DNA from: Flavonifractor sp052065355
Lineage (GTDB): Bacteria > Bacillota > Clostridia > Oscillospirales > Oscillospiraceae
Direction: 5' to 3'
DNA length: 64,000 bases
NCBI RefSeq assembly: GCF_052065355.1
Contig: NZ_JBQHUF010000002.1
Span: 208,254 to 272,253, forward strand
The first letter of the stretch is position 1. Every line of letters starts with the position of its first letter. Made by a program: the position numbers and the translations under genes. Under the pieces are notes generated by a model. It saw nothing but the letters and a program-made list of their open reading frames with translations. It ran no database searches and was not told the DNA's origin. Positions 17,657 through 26,057 of the stretch are shown here, piece by piece.

Positions 17657-17861
17657 AGAAGTCATCCTTTCTTTCTGCAAAGTATAATATACAGTTTCAA
17701 TAATGTGGCAGTGAAGTTGCAGCTATTATATGGACGCTTTTACAAAACGTCAAACAGGAAAAAATAAATCTTCTGTAAATTAATTCACTAGCGTAGAAAA
17801 ATATCGGGGGAAATAGCGGCAAAAGTTGGAGCGTATTAGTTTCATTTGTGAAAAATCCCGG

Positions 17862-17890
17862 TTGCAATTGAAAAACGATGGGTTTATAAT
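17862..17890 (+). promoter_or_regulatory. Promoter of the aromatic amino acid operon
   Basis: TTGCAA (17862-17867), a 17-nt spacer and TATAAT (17885-17890). The RNA would begin near 17897, about 235 nt before the first enzyme gene, leaving a long leader. The DNA upstream (17700-17860) is AT-rich and shows no gene. Confidence 0.82.
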
Positions 17891-17922
17891 GACAACAACC
17901 TGTTATCGTGAGGCGTTTTATG

Positions 17923-18024
17923 ATGGATCGTCGAAACCTCACAACTGCATCCTACCTGTTCTCCTTTAGCTGGGCTCGATTTATGGGCACCGGCTTTTTT
18001 GGCATGGGGAAAATAGGCGGATGA
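17923..18024 (+). CDS. Putative aromatic-rich leader peptide (Phe/Trp/Tyr attenuation)
   Basis: This is a 33-codon frame with a GTGAGG ribosome site about 9 nt before ATG 17923; an adjacent ATG at 17920 is possible. The product begins MDRRNLTTASYLFSFSWARF and continues MGTGFFGMGKIGG. Seven of 33 residues are aromatic (five Phe, one Trp, one Tyr), clustered in the middle. Ribosome stalling there when charged tRNA-Phe is scarce would alter folding of the downstream RNA and allow read-through. The operon downstream makes Phe precursors, which fits. The peptide itself probably has no other function. Confidence 0.65.
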   Translation: MDRRNLTTASYLFSFSWARFMGTGFFGMGKIGG

Positions 18025-18074
18025 AGGAAATGGGCTGAGCCTTTTCAGGGGCTCTATGGAACCAGTCAGTTTGG

Positions 18075-18110
18075 GGACGCTCATTGAGTTCATCAATGAG
18101 CGTCCTTTTT
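18075..18110 (+). terminator. Attenuator terminator upstream of the DAHP synthase gene
   Basis: A perfect 13-bp stem (18075-18087 with 18093-18105) of GGACGCTCATTGA type with a 5-nt loop and TTTTT. It sits only 22 nt before the ATG of the first enzyme gene, so it must be overcome for operon expression. Confidence 0.88.
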
Positions 18111-18131
18111 ATTGCAAGGAGGAGGAAACTT

Positions 18132-19151
18132 ATGGTAGTCGTTATGAGACCGGGCACCAGCAAACAGGATATTGACGCCCTGGTCAGTAAGCTGAAAGAG
18201 CAGAATCTGGAGGTCGGCATCACCAACGGTATCGGATGCACCATCCTGGGCCTGGTGGGCGATACCACCGCCGTGGACATGGACAAGATCTCTATTAACC
18301 CCCACGTGGAGCGGGTCATGCGGGTGCAGGAGCCCTATAAGAAGGCCAACCGTAAGTTCCACCCGGAGGATACGGTGGTGACCGTGGGGAACGCCAAGAT
18401 CGGCGGCGGGAACTTCTCCGTCATCGCCGGACCCTGCTCGGTGGAGAGCGAGGAGCAGATCTGCGCCGTGGCCGCCGATGTGAAGGCCTCCGGCGCGGCC
18501 CTGCTCCGGGGCGGCGCCTTCAAGCCCCGTACCTCCCCCTACTCCTTCCAGGGCATGGGCACCGAAGGCCTGGACCTGCTGATGGAGGCCCGGGAAAAGA
18601 CCGGCCTGCCCATCGTCACTGAGATCATGGATCCCCGCATGGCCGACCTGTTCGAGCGGGAGGTGGACGTGGTCCAGGTGGGTGCCCGGAACATGCAGAA
18701 CTTCGAACTGCTCAAAGAAGTGGGTAAAATGAGCAAGCCCATCCTGCTCAAGCGGGGTCTGTCCAACACCTACGAGGAGTGGATCATGTCCGCCGAGTAT
18801 ATCATGGCTTCCGGCAACGAGAACGTGATCCTCTGTGAGCGGGGTGTGCGTACCTTTGAGAACTACACCCGCAACACTCTGGACGTATCCGCCATCCCCG
18901 CCATCAAGCGGATGAGCCATCTGCCCATTATTGTGGATCCCTCCCATGCCGCCGGCATGTACTGGATGGTAGAGCCTCTTGCCCTGGCTGCTGTGGCCGC
19001 CGGAGCGGACGGCCTGATCATTGAGGTCCACAACGACCCCGCCCACGCCAAGTGTGACGGTCAGCAGTCTCTGACCCCGGAGAAGTTCGACCACCTGATG
19101 GGCAAGGTGTCTGCTCTGGTTGACCTGGTGGGAAAAAACCTGGTAAGATAA
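18132..19151 (+). CDS. aroF: 3-deoxy-7-phosphoheptulonate (DAHP) synthase, type I-beta
   Basis: This 339-aa enzyme condenses PEP and erythrose-4-phosphate, the first step of the shikimate pathway. Residues 1-70 form a ferredoxin-like regulatory domain (MVVVMRPGTSKQDIDAL), typical of feedback-inhibited type I-beta enzymes. The catalytic barrel shows GPCSVES, RGGAFKPRTSPYSFQG, QVGARNMQNF, LLKRGLSNTYEEW and VDPSHAAG. The start at 18132 has AAGGAGGAGG upstream; an in-frame GTG farther upstream lies in the terminator. It is first in an eight-gene operon. Confidence 0.96.
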   Translation: MVVVMRPGTSKQDIDALVSKLKEQNLEVGITNGIGCTILGLVGDTTAVDMDKISINPHVERVMRVQEPYKKANRKFHPEDTVVTVGNAKIGGGNFSVIAGPCSVESEEQICAVAADVKASGAALLRGGAFKPRTSPYSFQGMGTEGLDLLMEAREKTGLPIVTEIMDPRMADLFEREVDVVQVGARNMQNFELLKEVGKMSKPILLKRGLSNTYEEWIMSAEYIMASGNENVILCERGVRTFENYTRNTLDVSAIPAIKRMSHLPIIVDPSHAAGMYWMVEPLALAAVAAGADGLIIEVHNDPAHAKCDGQQSLTPEKFDHLMGKVSALVDLVGKNLVR

Positions 19152-19187
19152 GATGAAATGCCGTGTTGCGGAAAGGACGAAGCGCCC

Positions 19188-20252
19188 ATGAAAACCCTCA
19201 CCGTGTCCCTGCCGGGGCGAAGCTATGATATTCTGATTGAGCGGGGTCTGCTGGACCAGGCGGGAGAGCACTGCCGGGCGGTGCTGCCCCGGGCGGACAA
19301 GCTGTTTGTGGTGACTGACTCCACCGTGGGCCCATTGTACCTGAAGCGGATCATCCCCTCGCTGGAGGCTGCTGGATTTGAGACTGCCATCTGTGAGATT
19401 CCTGCCGGTGAGGCCTCCAAATGCGCCGTAGAGCTCACCCGTCTGTGGGAGTGTATGATGGACTTCGGTCTCACCCGTACCGACGCCGTGGTGGCCCTGG
19501 GCGGCGGCGTGGTGGGAGACCTGGCGGGCTTTGCCGCCGCTACCGTCCTCCGGGGTGTGGACTTTGTTCAGATCCCCACCACCCTCCTCTCCCAGGTGGA
19601 CTCCTCCGTGGGAGGCAAGGTGGCCATCGACCTGGACCACGGCAAGAACCTGGCCGGAGCCTTCTGGCAGCCCAAACTGGTGCTCATGGACCCGGAGACG
19701 CTGGACACCCTGCCGGATGCTACCTTCGCCGATGGCATGGCGGAGGTCATCAAATACGGCTGTATTTTTGACAAGGCCTTTTTTGATTTTCTGGCTCAGC
19801 GGCCCTCCCGGGCTCAGCTGATGGCAGAAATGGAATACGTTTTGTATACTTGCTGCGATCTAAAACGAATCGTAGTGGAGCAGGACGAGCGGGACACGGG
19901 AAAACGGATGCTTTTGAACTTCGGCCACACGCTGGGCCACGCCTACGAGCTGGCGGGGCACTACGAGACCTGGACCCATGGTCAGGCGGTGGCCGCCGGT
20001 ATGGTACGCGCCGCCGGATTGGGTGAGAAACTGGGTGTGACTCCCGCCGGAACGGCAGAGGCTATTGCTGAGACGCTGGCTCCCCTGGGACTGCCCACGG
20101 AGATCCCCTGTACCTTGGAGGAGTATACCGCTGCTATCGGACTGGACAAGAAGGGTGCCGGTGCGGATATCTCGGTGATCCTGCTGGAGGAGGTGGGCCG
20201 GGCTGTGCCCCATAAAATGCCCAAGGAAATGCTGCTGGAGGAACTGAAATGA
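19188..20252 (+). CDS. aroB: 3-dehydroquinate synthase
   Basis: This 354-aa NAD- and metal-dependent enzyme cyclises DAHP to 3-dehydroquinate. Motifs include GGGVVGDLAGFAAAT, the IPTTLLSQVDSSVGGK signature, DGMAEVIKYG and NFGHTLGHAYE with its metal-binding His. ATG 19188 has GAAAGGA 10 nt upstream, 36 nt after the DAHP synthase stop. It overlaps the next gene by 4 nt (ATGA). Confidence 0.97.
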   Translation: MKTLTVSLPGRSYDILIERGLLDQAGEHCRAVLPRADKLFVVTDSTVGPLYLKRIIPSLEAAGFETAICEIPAGEASKCAVELTRLWECMMDFGLTRTDAVVALGGGVVGDLAGFAAATVLRGVDFVQIPTTLLSQVDSSVGGKVAIDLDHGKNLAGAFWQPKLVLMDPETLDTLPDATFADGMAEVIKYGCIFDKAFFDFLAQRPSRAQLMAEMEYVLYTCCDLKRIVVEQDERDTGKRMLLNFGHTLGHAYELAGHYETWTHGQAVAAGMVRAAGLGEKLGVTPAGTAEAIAETLAPLGLPTEIPCTLEEYTAAIGLDKKGAGADISVILLEEVGRAVPHKMPKEMLLEELK

Positions 20253-21457
20253 ATGTGACTGCCGGCATCATGCCCGCTCGGTTTGACCTTACTATTACGC
20301 CTGCTCTGCTTCGGGGGACGGTAACGCCGCCGCCATCCAAGTCCCAGTCCCACCGGATCCTGATCGCCGCCGCCCTGGGCACGGAGAAAAGCCGCATCGG
20401 AAACCTGGGCAGGTCTGAGGATATTGACGCTACCCGGCGGTGCATGGCCGCCCTGAAGACGCCGGGGAACGGCCTGCCCGAGCTGGACTGCGGGGAGAGC
20501 GGCTCCACGCTGCGCTTTCTCATTCCGGTGGCCCTGGCCCTTCGGGGCGGCGGCCGGTTCATCGGACACGGACGGCTGATGGAGCGGCCCCAGCAGCCCT
20601 ATTTTGCCATCTTTCGGGAGAAGAGGATTGCCTGGGAACAGAAGGACGGCACCCTGACGGTGCGGGGACGGCTTACCCCCGGGGATTACACCCTGCCGGG
20701 AGATGTGTCCTCCCAGTTTGTCACTGGATTGCTGTACGCCCTGCCTCTGCTGGAGGGGGACAGCCGCATCCTGCTGACCACCCCGCTGGAATCCCGGGGA
20801 TATATCGACATGACCCTGGACGCCTTGGAACAGTTCGGAGTGAAAGCGGAGTACGACGGGGACTGCGTCTTCCGGGTGCCTGGGAATCAGAAGTACCAGG
20901 CCCGGGATGTGGTCATTGAGGCGGACTGGTCCAACGCCGCCTTCTGGTACGCCGCTGTCAGTCTGGGCTGTGAGCTGGATATTCAGGGGCTCAATGCCTT
21001 TTCCGCCCAAGGGGACATGCGGATCGTACCCTATTATATGAAGCTGCAAGGTCCGGGTCCGGTGGACCTGGACGTGAGCCAGTGTCCCGACCTGGTGCCT
21101 CCTCTGGCCGCCATGGCGGCCCTGCGTGCAGGGGAGACCACCCGCATTGTCAACGCCGCCCGGCTGCGCATCAAGGAGAGCGACCGGCTGGCCGCGGTGA
21201 CGGAGGTACTCAATGCTATGGGTGCCCAGGTAGAGGAGTTTGAGGACCACCTGGTGATCTGCGGTAAGGAGCGGCTGGCGGGAGGAGTTACTGTCTCCGG
21301 CCATAACGACCACCGTATCGCCATGATGGCGGCAATTGCCGCCATCCGGTGTGAAGGCCCGGTGACCATTACCGGCGCTGAGTGCGTGAAAAAGTCCTAC
21401 CCGGGCTTCTGGGAGGATTACCGCAGTTTGGGAGGAAAATTGACATGCGACACATGA
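20249..21457 (+). CDS. aroA: 3-phosphoshikimate 1-carboxyvinyltransferase (EPSP synthase)
   Basis: This 402-aa enzyme transfers the enolpyruvyl group of PEP to shikimate-3-phosphate. The N-terminal TPPPSKSQSHRILI binds substrate; LDCGESGSTLRFLIP and RIKESDRL are the family signatures, and the C-terminal HNDHRIAMM is present. Glyphosate class cannot be judged reliably by eye. It overlaps aroB by 4 nt and aroC by 13 nt, implying translational coupling. Confidence 0.96.
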   Translation: MNVTAGIMPARFDLTITPALLRGTVTPPPSKSQSHRILIAAALGTEKSRIGNLGRSEDIDATRRCMAALKTPGNGLPELDCGESGSTLRFLIPVALALRGGGRFIGHGRLMERPQQPYFAIFREKRIAWEQKDGTLTVRGRLTPGDYTLPGDVSSQFVTGLLYALPLLEGDSRILLTTPLESRGYIDMTLDALEQFGVKAEYDGDCVFRVPGNQKYQARDVVIEADWSNAAFWYAAVSLGCELDIQGLNAFSAQGDMRIVPYYMKLQGPGPVDLDVSQCPDLVPPLAAMAALRAGETTRIVNAARLRIKESDRLAAVTEVLNAMGAQVEEFEDHLVICGKERLAGGVTVSGHNDHRIAMMAAIAAIRCEGPVTITGAECVKKSYPGFWEDYRSLGGKLTCDT

Positions 21458-22488
21458 TATTCGGCGAATCCCACGGCCCTGCCATCGGCGTGGTGCTGGA
21501 GGGAGTGCCCGCCGGGCTGGAGCTGGATCTGGAGCAGATCCAGTGGGAGCTGGACCGGCGGCGGCCGGGGAAAGACCCCACCGCCACCGCCCGGAAAGAG
21601 GCTGACAAGGTGGAGGTGCTCTCCGGCCTCTTTGAAGGCAAGACCACCGGTGCGCCCCTGACCATGGTGATCTATAATACCAACCAGCACTCCAAGGACT
21701 ACGAGTCCATCCGATACACCCCTCGGCCCAGCCACGGGGACTATGCCGGGTTTATCAAGAGCCGGGGCGCCCAGGATTACCGGGGCGGCGGCCACTTCTC
21801 CGGCCGACTCACCGCGCCGCTGACAGCGGCGGGGGCGGTGGCGAAACAGGTGCTGGCCCGGAAGGGCGTGTGGGTGGGCGCCCACATCAGCTCCATTTAC
21901 GGCATCTGCGATGCTCCCCTGGGGGAGCTGGACGAGATGAAGGATGTGGCCAACAAGCCCTTCCCGGTGCTGAACGACGCCAAGGGGGAGGAGATGCGCC
22001 AGGCCATTCTGGAGGCCAAGGAGCAGCAGGACAGCGTGGGCGGTGCCATTGAGTGCGCTGTCTGGGGCCTGCCCGCCGGATTGGGTGCCCCCGACTTCGG
22101 CTGCAATGTGGAGGGCATTTTTGCCCAGTACCTGTTTGCCGTGCCCGCCGTCAAGGGCGTGGACTTCGGCGCCGGTGCCGCTTTCTCCCTCATGCGGGGC
22201 AGCGAGGCCAACGACCCCTTCGCTGTGGAGAACGGCAAGGTGGTTACCACCACCAACCACGCCGGGGGTGTCAACGGCGGCATCACCAACGGCATGCCGG
22301 TGGTGTTTGAGACCACCATCCGGCCCACACCCTCCATCTCCCTGCCCCAGCAGAGCGTGGATCTGCGCACCGGGGAGGAGACTGAAATCGAGATCCACGG
22401 CCGCCACGACCCCTGCATCGTCCCCCGGGCGGTGCCGGTGATCGAGGCTGCGGCTGCCCTGGCTGCCTGCGCGGTGCTGGGCATTTAA
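21445..22488 (+). CDS. aroC: Chorismate synthase
   Basis: This 347-aa FMN-dependent enzyme makes chorismate from EPSP. The N-terminus FGESHGPAIGVVLEGVPAG, RRRPGKDPT, RPSHGDYAG and YRGGGHFSGRLTA are typical. ATG 21445 has GGAGG 9 nt upstream within the aroA end; ATG 21454 is a weaker alternative. Compared with many family members the N-terminus is short, beginning only about three residues before the FGESHG motif. Confidence 0.96.
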   Translation: MRHMIFGESHGPAIGVVLEGVPAGLELDLEQIQWELDRRRPGKDPTATARKEADKVEVLSGLFEGKTTGAPLTMVIYNTNQHSKDYESIRYTPRPSHGDYAGFIKSRGAQDYRGGGHFSGRLTAPLTAAGAVAKQVLARKGVWVGAHISSIYGICDAPLGELDEMKDVANKPFPVLNDAKGEEMRQAILEAKEQQDSVGGAIECAVWGLPAGLGAPDFGCNVEGIFAQYLFAVPAVKGVDFGAGAAFSLMRGSEANDPFAVENGKVVTTTNHAGGVNGGITNGMPVVFETTIRPTPSISLPQQSVDLRTGEETEIEIHGRHDPCIVPRAVPVIEAAAALAACAVLGI

Positions 22489-22502
22489 AGGAGCGAATGA
22501 AC

Positions 22503-23660
22503 ATGACCGAACTGGAAGGATACCGGCAGGAGATCGACCGCATCGATGGGGAACTGGTCAAGCTGTTCCTGGAGCGGATGGCGGTCACCGGCAAGGTGGG
22601 GGAATACAAGCAGCGAGCGGGTATCCCGGTGCTGGACGCCGGCCGGGAGAAGCAAGTCATTGCTGCCAAGACCGCCCTTACCGACGATCCCGCCCGGAAG
22701 GCGGACATTGCTGCCCTGTACGAGTCCATTATGGCCATCTCCCGCCGGCAGCAGCGCCATCTGGTGCATGAGGGAACGGAAGATCCGGGCTACGCCGCCT
22801 ACCTGGCTGATTTGGCTCGTGCTCGCCAGCCGGTAGAGCATCCCCGGGTGGTGTACCAGGGGGAGCCGGGCTGTTACAGTGAGGAGGCCGCAGCCGGCTT
22901 CTTTGGGGATGACGTGGACAGCCGGGGCCTTGCCTGGTTTACCGACGTCTTTGCAGCCCTGGAGCGCGGCGAGGCTGACTACGCCGTGGTTCCGGTGGAG
23001 AACTCCTCTACCGGGTCTATCCGGCAGGTATACGACCTGATGGCCCAGTACCGCTATTCCATTGTGGGAGAGTGGCAGGTGAAGGTGGAGCACTGCCTCA
23101 TGGCTCTGCCGAGTGTGGAACTCTCTGATATTAAGACCGTCTACTCCCATGAACAGGGACTGATGCAGAGCGAGAAGTATCTGGATGCCCACCGGGACTG
23201 GAAACGGGTGCCCACCCTGGACACCGCCGGTTCGGCCAAGCTGGTGGCTGAGACCGGGGACCGCACTGCCGCCGCCATCTGTTCCCGCCGGGCGGCCAAG
23301 CTCTACGGCCTGAATATTCTGGTGGAGGGGGTCAACTACAACAGCATGAACCACACCCGGTTTGCCGTGGTGTCTCCCGTGCCCGAACTGCGGCCTGACC
23401 GGAACAAGATCAGCGCCATGTTCCGCCTACCCCACCAGAGCGGCTCTCTCCATGAGATTCTGACCATCTTCGCCGTTCAGGGCCTCAACCTGCTGAAGAT
23501 CGAGTCCCGACCCATTCCCGGCCGGGGCTGGGAGTATCTGTTCTTCCTGGACTTCACCGGCGATTTGGCCGCCGAAGGCATGGACGGCGTGCTCCATGAG
23601 CTGAGCCAACTGGCGGCGGAGATCCGTATTCTGGGCAACTACAAGGGGTACGAGGGATGA
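22503..23660 (+). CDS. pheA: Bifunctional chorismate mutase / prephenate dehydratase (P-protein)
   Basis: This 385-aa enzyme makes phenylpyruvate from chorismate in two steps. Residues 1-85 are an AroQ-class chorismate mutase (YRQEIDRIDGELVKLFLERM). Residues 105-285 are prephenate dehydratase (YQGEPGCYSEEAA, VPVENSSTGSI). The last 90 residues are an ACT domain with LPHQSGSLHEIL and KIESRP, the usual Phe feedback site. ATG 22503 has AAAGGAG 9 nt upstream; ATG 22497 is too close to it. Its presence fits Phe-responsive attenuation of this operon. Confidence 0.96.
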   Translation: MTELEGYRQEIDRIDGELVKLFLERMAVTGKVGEYKQRAGIPVLDAGREKQVIAAKTALTDDPARKADIAALYESIMAISRRQQRHLVHEGTEDPGYAAYLADLARARQPVEHPRVVYQGEPGCYSEEAAAGFFGDDVDSRGLAWFTDVFAALERGEADYAVVPVENSSTGSIRQVYDLMAQYRYSIVGEWQVKVEHCLMALPSVELSDIKTVYSHEQGLMQSEKYLDAHRDWKRVPTLDTAGSAKLVAETGDRTAAAICSRRAAKLYGLNILVEGVNYNSMNHTRFAVVSPVPELRPDRNKISAMFRLPHQSGSLHEILTIFAVQGLNLLKIESRPIPGRGWEYLFFLDFTGDLAAEGMDGVLHELSQLAAEIRILGNYKGYEG

Positions 23661-24154
23661 AGGACAATGTGGTGCTCATCGGCATGATGGGCTGCGGCAA
23701 GACCACGGTGGGGGAGCTGCTGGCCAAGCGCCTGGGATTTAGCTTCGTAGACACCGACCAGTACATCGAGGCGGCCGTGGGCCGTACCATCCCCGATATC
23801 TTTGCCAAGGAGGGGGAGGCCGTTTTCCGGGACTGGGAGCTGGGCGCTGCGGAAGAGCTGGCCCTGAGGAAAAAGCAGGTCATCGCCTGCGGCGGAGGCC
23901 TGCCCACCCGGTGTGATTCTATTGCCAGTTTAAAATACAGCGGCACGGTGATCTTCCTCCGGCGGGATCCGGGGGAGATCTACGACAACGTCTCCATGGG
24001 GGGACGGCCCCTGGGCCAGCAGGGAAGGGAAGCCTTCCTGGAGCGGTACGCTGCCCGGGAGCCTATCTATCTGGAGTGGGCCGACCATGTGGTGGACGTA
24101 CAGCCCACCCCGGTGGAGACGGTACAGCGGATTTTGGAGGTGCTGAACAAATGA
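23657..24154 (+). CDS. aroK: Shikimate kinase
   Basis: This 165-aa P-loop kinase phosphorylates shikimate. It shows Walker A GMMGCGKTTVGE, FVDTDQYIE (Asp for shikimate and magnesium), a Walker-B-like ACGGGLPT and the lid region MGGRPLGQQG. It overlaps pheA by 4 nt (ATGA) and aroQ by 4 nt. The length is normal for the family. Confidence 0.95.
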   Translation: MKDNVVLIGMMGCGKTTVGELLAKRLGFSFVDTDQYIEAAVGRTIPDIFAKEGEAVFRDWELGAAEELALRKKQVIACGGGLPTRCDSIASLKYSGTVIFLRRDPGEIYDNVSMGGRPLGQQGREAFLERYAAREPIYLEWADHVVDVQPTPVETVQRILEVLNK

Positions 24155-24585
24155 AGTTCCTGGTCATCAACGGACCTAACCTGAACCTGCTGGGCCAGCG
24201 GGAGCCCGGCATTTATGGGGAGAATACCTACGAGAGCCTGTGCAAGCGACTGAAGGACTTTGCCGCCGCCCATGACTCCACTGCCGAGTGCTTCCAGTCC
24301 AACCACGAGGGCGCTATCATTGACGCTATCCACGCCGCCCAGGGGAAATTTGACGCCATTATCATGAATCCCGGTGCCTACACCCACTACTCCTACGCCA
24401 TTTTGGACGCCCTGAAGGCGGTGGATGTGCCCTGCATCGAGGTCCATATTTCCAATGTCCATCAGCGGGAAGAGTTCCGGCACAAGAGCGTCACCGCTCC
24501 CGCCTGTGTGGGCCAGATCTGCGGGCTTGGTTTCTATGGCTATGAAGCGGCCATCCGTTACTTCCTGGAGATGGCGGGCCGATAA
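24151..24585 (+). CDS. aroQ: 3-dehydroquinate dehydratase, type II
   Basis: This 144-aa enzyme dehydrates 3-dehydroquinate. Type II motifs are NGPNLNLLGQREPGIYG (with the catalytic Tyr), FQSNHEGAIID, NPGAYTHYSYAI (catalytic His) and EVHISNVHQREEFR. ATG 24151 overlaps aroK by 4 nt. Type II enzymes form dodecamers; the size fits. Confidence 0.96.
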   Translation: MKFLVINGPNLNLLGQREPGIYGENTYESLCKRLKDFAAAHDSTAECFQSNHEGAIIDAIHAAQGKFDAIIMNPGAYTHYSYAILDALKAVDVPCIEVHISNVHQREEFRHKSVTAPACVGQICGLGFYGYEAAIRYFLEMAGR

Positions 24586-24595
24586 AGGAGATTTT

Positions 24596-25993
24596 ATGAG
24601 ACATCCTTCCGTTCCTCTGCCCCGCATCGGTATGCGGGTAATCAAGACCGCTGTAGCGGTGATGGTGTCTTATGCCCTGTTTCTGCCCTTTGGGCTTACC
24701 TACCGGGAGGAACTGGGAGGTGTGCTGGGGCAGATGGGGCCTCTGTACGCCTGCATCGCCTGCATCATCTGCACCCAGAGCACCCTGGGCCAGACTTTCC
24801 GACAGGGGATCTCCCGACTCATCGGCGTGATCGTGGGAGGCGCTTTGGGCACGGCCACCCTGCTGCTGGGCCCCGCTCTGGAGAATCTCTGGGTCAAGAC
24901 GCTGGTGCTGGGGGCGGTGTGCGTGGCAGGTGTGTGGATCTGCCTGCTCATTAAACGGCCCACCGCCTGCGGCATGGCCTGCATCCTGCCCTGCGTCATT
25001 CTCATCACCGGCGTCACCGGCGTGACTCGGTACTACTATGCCGCTGCCCGAATGATCGAGACTATTGTGGGTCTGCTGGTGGCCCTGGCGGTGAACGCGG
25101 CCCTGCCCGACCACCGGCCGGAAGGGCAGAGGGGAGAGTGTGATATGAAAGTGGAAGTGGACAACACCACAAAGAAGCTGTGTGTCATCGGTGACCCGGT
25201 GGAACATTCCAAGTCCCCTTTGATCCAGAATACCATGATTCGGGAGCTTGGGCTGGACTATGTCTATCTCTGCCAGCCGGTGCCCCGGGGGAAGTGCAGG
25301 GAGTGGCTGGACTGCGCCAAATTTGCCGATTATGCCGGATTCAACGCCACCATGCCCCACAAGGAGGAGCTGGTACCTCTGATGGATGAACTGGATGCCG
25401 ACGCCGCGCTGATCGGGGCGGTGAATACCGTGTGCATCCGGGACGGGAAGGCCTGCGGCTACAACACCGACGGAGAGGGCTTCCTCCGCTCTCTGGCCGA
25501 CGAGGGAATCGACCCGGCGGGGAAGCATGTTCTGGTGCTGGGAGCTGGCGGAGCCGCCAAGGCGGTGTGCCTGAAGCTGGCCCAGGCCGGAGCTGATGTG
25601 ACGGTGTGCAACCGCACCATTGACAAGGCGCAGGCCATCTGCGCCCACGATCCGGCTCATCTCCACCCGGCGGGCTTCGATACAGCTACCTTATATAAAG
25701 AAGCACAGAGCTGCGACGTACTGGTGAACTGCACCTCTCTGGGTATGGCGGGGACAAAGGGGCAGTTTGAGGACTTCGACTTCCTGGACGGCCTGAAGCC
25801 CGGGGTTCCGGTGGTGGACCTGATCTATGCTCCCGCCGAGACCGAGCTGCTTCGCCAGGCTCGGCAGAGAGGGCACAAGACCGTCAACGGTTTTGGCCTG
25901 CTGGTCAATCAGGCTGTGCTGGCTCTGGAGCACTTTACCGGCACTGAAATCGACGCTGCCCGGATGAAAAAAGTGCTCTCCGGACTGCTATAA
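24596..25993 (+). CDS. aroE: Fusion of an aromatic-acid-exporter-like membrane domain with shikimate dehydrogenase (AroE)
   Basis: This single 465-aa frame has an N-terminal membrane domain (residues 1-180; about six helices, with RIGMRVIKTAVAVMVSYALF and TFRQGISRLIGVIVGGALG typical of ArAE_1/FUSC-like proteins). It continues without a stop into AroE from about residue 184 (VIGDPVEHSKSPLIQNTMI, NATMPHKEEL, NTDGEGFLRSL, LGAGGAAKAVCL, NGFGLLVNQA). ATG 24596 has AAAGGAG 5 nt upstream. An internal ATG at 25145 with AGGGGAG about 10 nt upstream could give free AroE. It may be a real fusion, two overlapping products, or a lost stop codon. Confidence 0.8.
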   Translation: MRHPSVPLPRIGMRVIKTAVAVMVSYALFLPFGLTYREELGGVLGQMGPLYACIACIICTQSTLGQTFRQGISRLIGVIVGGALGTATLLLGPALENLWVKTLVLGAVCVAGVWICLLIKRPTACGMACILPCVILITGVTGVTRYYYAAARMIETIVGLLVALAVNAALPDHRPEGQRGECDMKVEVDNTTKKLCVIGDPVEHSKSPLIQNTMIRELGLDYVYLCQPVPRGKCREWLDCAKFADYAGFNATMPHKEELVPLMDELDADAALIGAVNTVCIRDGKACGYNTDGEGFLRSLADEGIDPAGKHVLVLGAGGAAKAVCLKLAQAGADVTVCNRTIDKAQAICAHDPAHLHPAGFDTATLYKEAQSCDVLVNCTSLGMAGTKGQFEDFDFLDGLKPGVPVVDLIYAPAETELLRQARQRGHKTVNGFGLLVNQAVLALEHFTGTEIDAARMKKVLSGLL

Positions 25994-26022
25994 AGAAAGC
26001 CGGAAAAAATTCAAAAACCCCC

Positions 26023-26051
26023 TTGACTTTGGGAGAAAGTTGTACTATTAT
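26023..26051 (+). promoter_or_regulatory. Promoter of the ribosomal protein supercluster
   Basis: TTGACT (26023-26028), a 17-nt spacer and TATTAT (26046-26051). The RNA should start near 26058, giving a leader of about 300 nt before rpsJ. Confidence 0.85.
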
Positions 26052-26057
26052 TATTGA

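Larger units (their letters stand above)
17897..18115 (+). promoter_or_regulatory. Attenuator leader RNA of the aro operon
   Basis: The leader lies between the promoter and the DAHP synthase gene. It contains a short aromatic-rich reading frame (17923-18024), several possible stems (17908-17913 with 17937-17942; AGCTGG 17968-17973 with CCGGCT 17990-17995; GAGCC 18037-18041 with GGCTC 18050-18054) and a terminal intrinsic terminator. This arrangement is that of ribosome-mediated attenuation. An anti-terminator partner could not be assigned with confidence by eye. T-box motifs are not seen. Confidence 0.68.

Noticed and set aside
17891..18110. 6S RNA or T-box riboswitch upstream of the DAHP synthase gene
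   Set aside because: The size and terminator would allow either, but no T-box sequence or specifier stem is visible, the 6S bubble could not be drawn, and the aromatic-rich ORF explains the leader better.
24076..24150. Extended start for aroQ
   Set aside because: It lies inside aroK; ATG 24151 gives the standard type II N-terminus and the 4-nt overlap typical of this operon.
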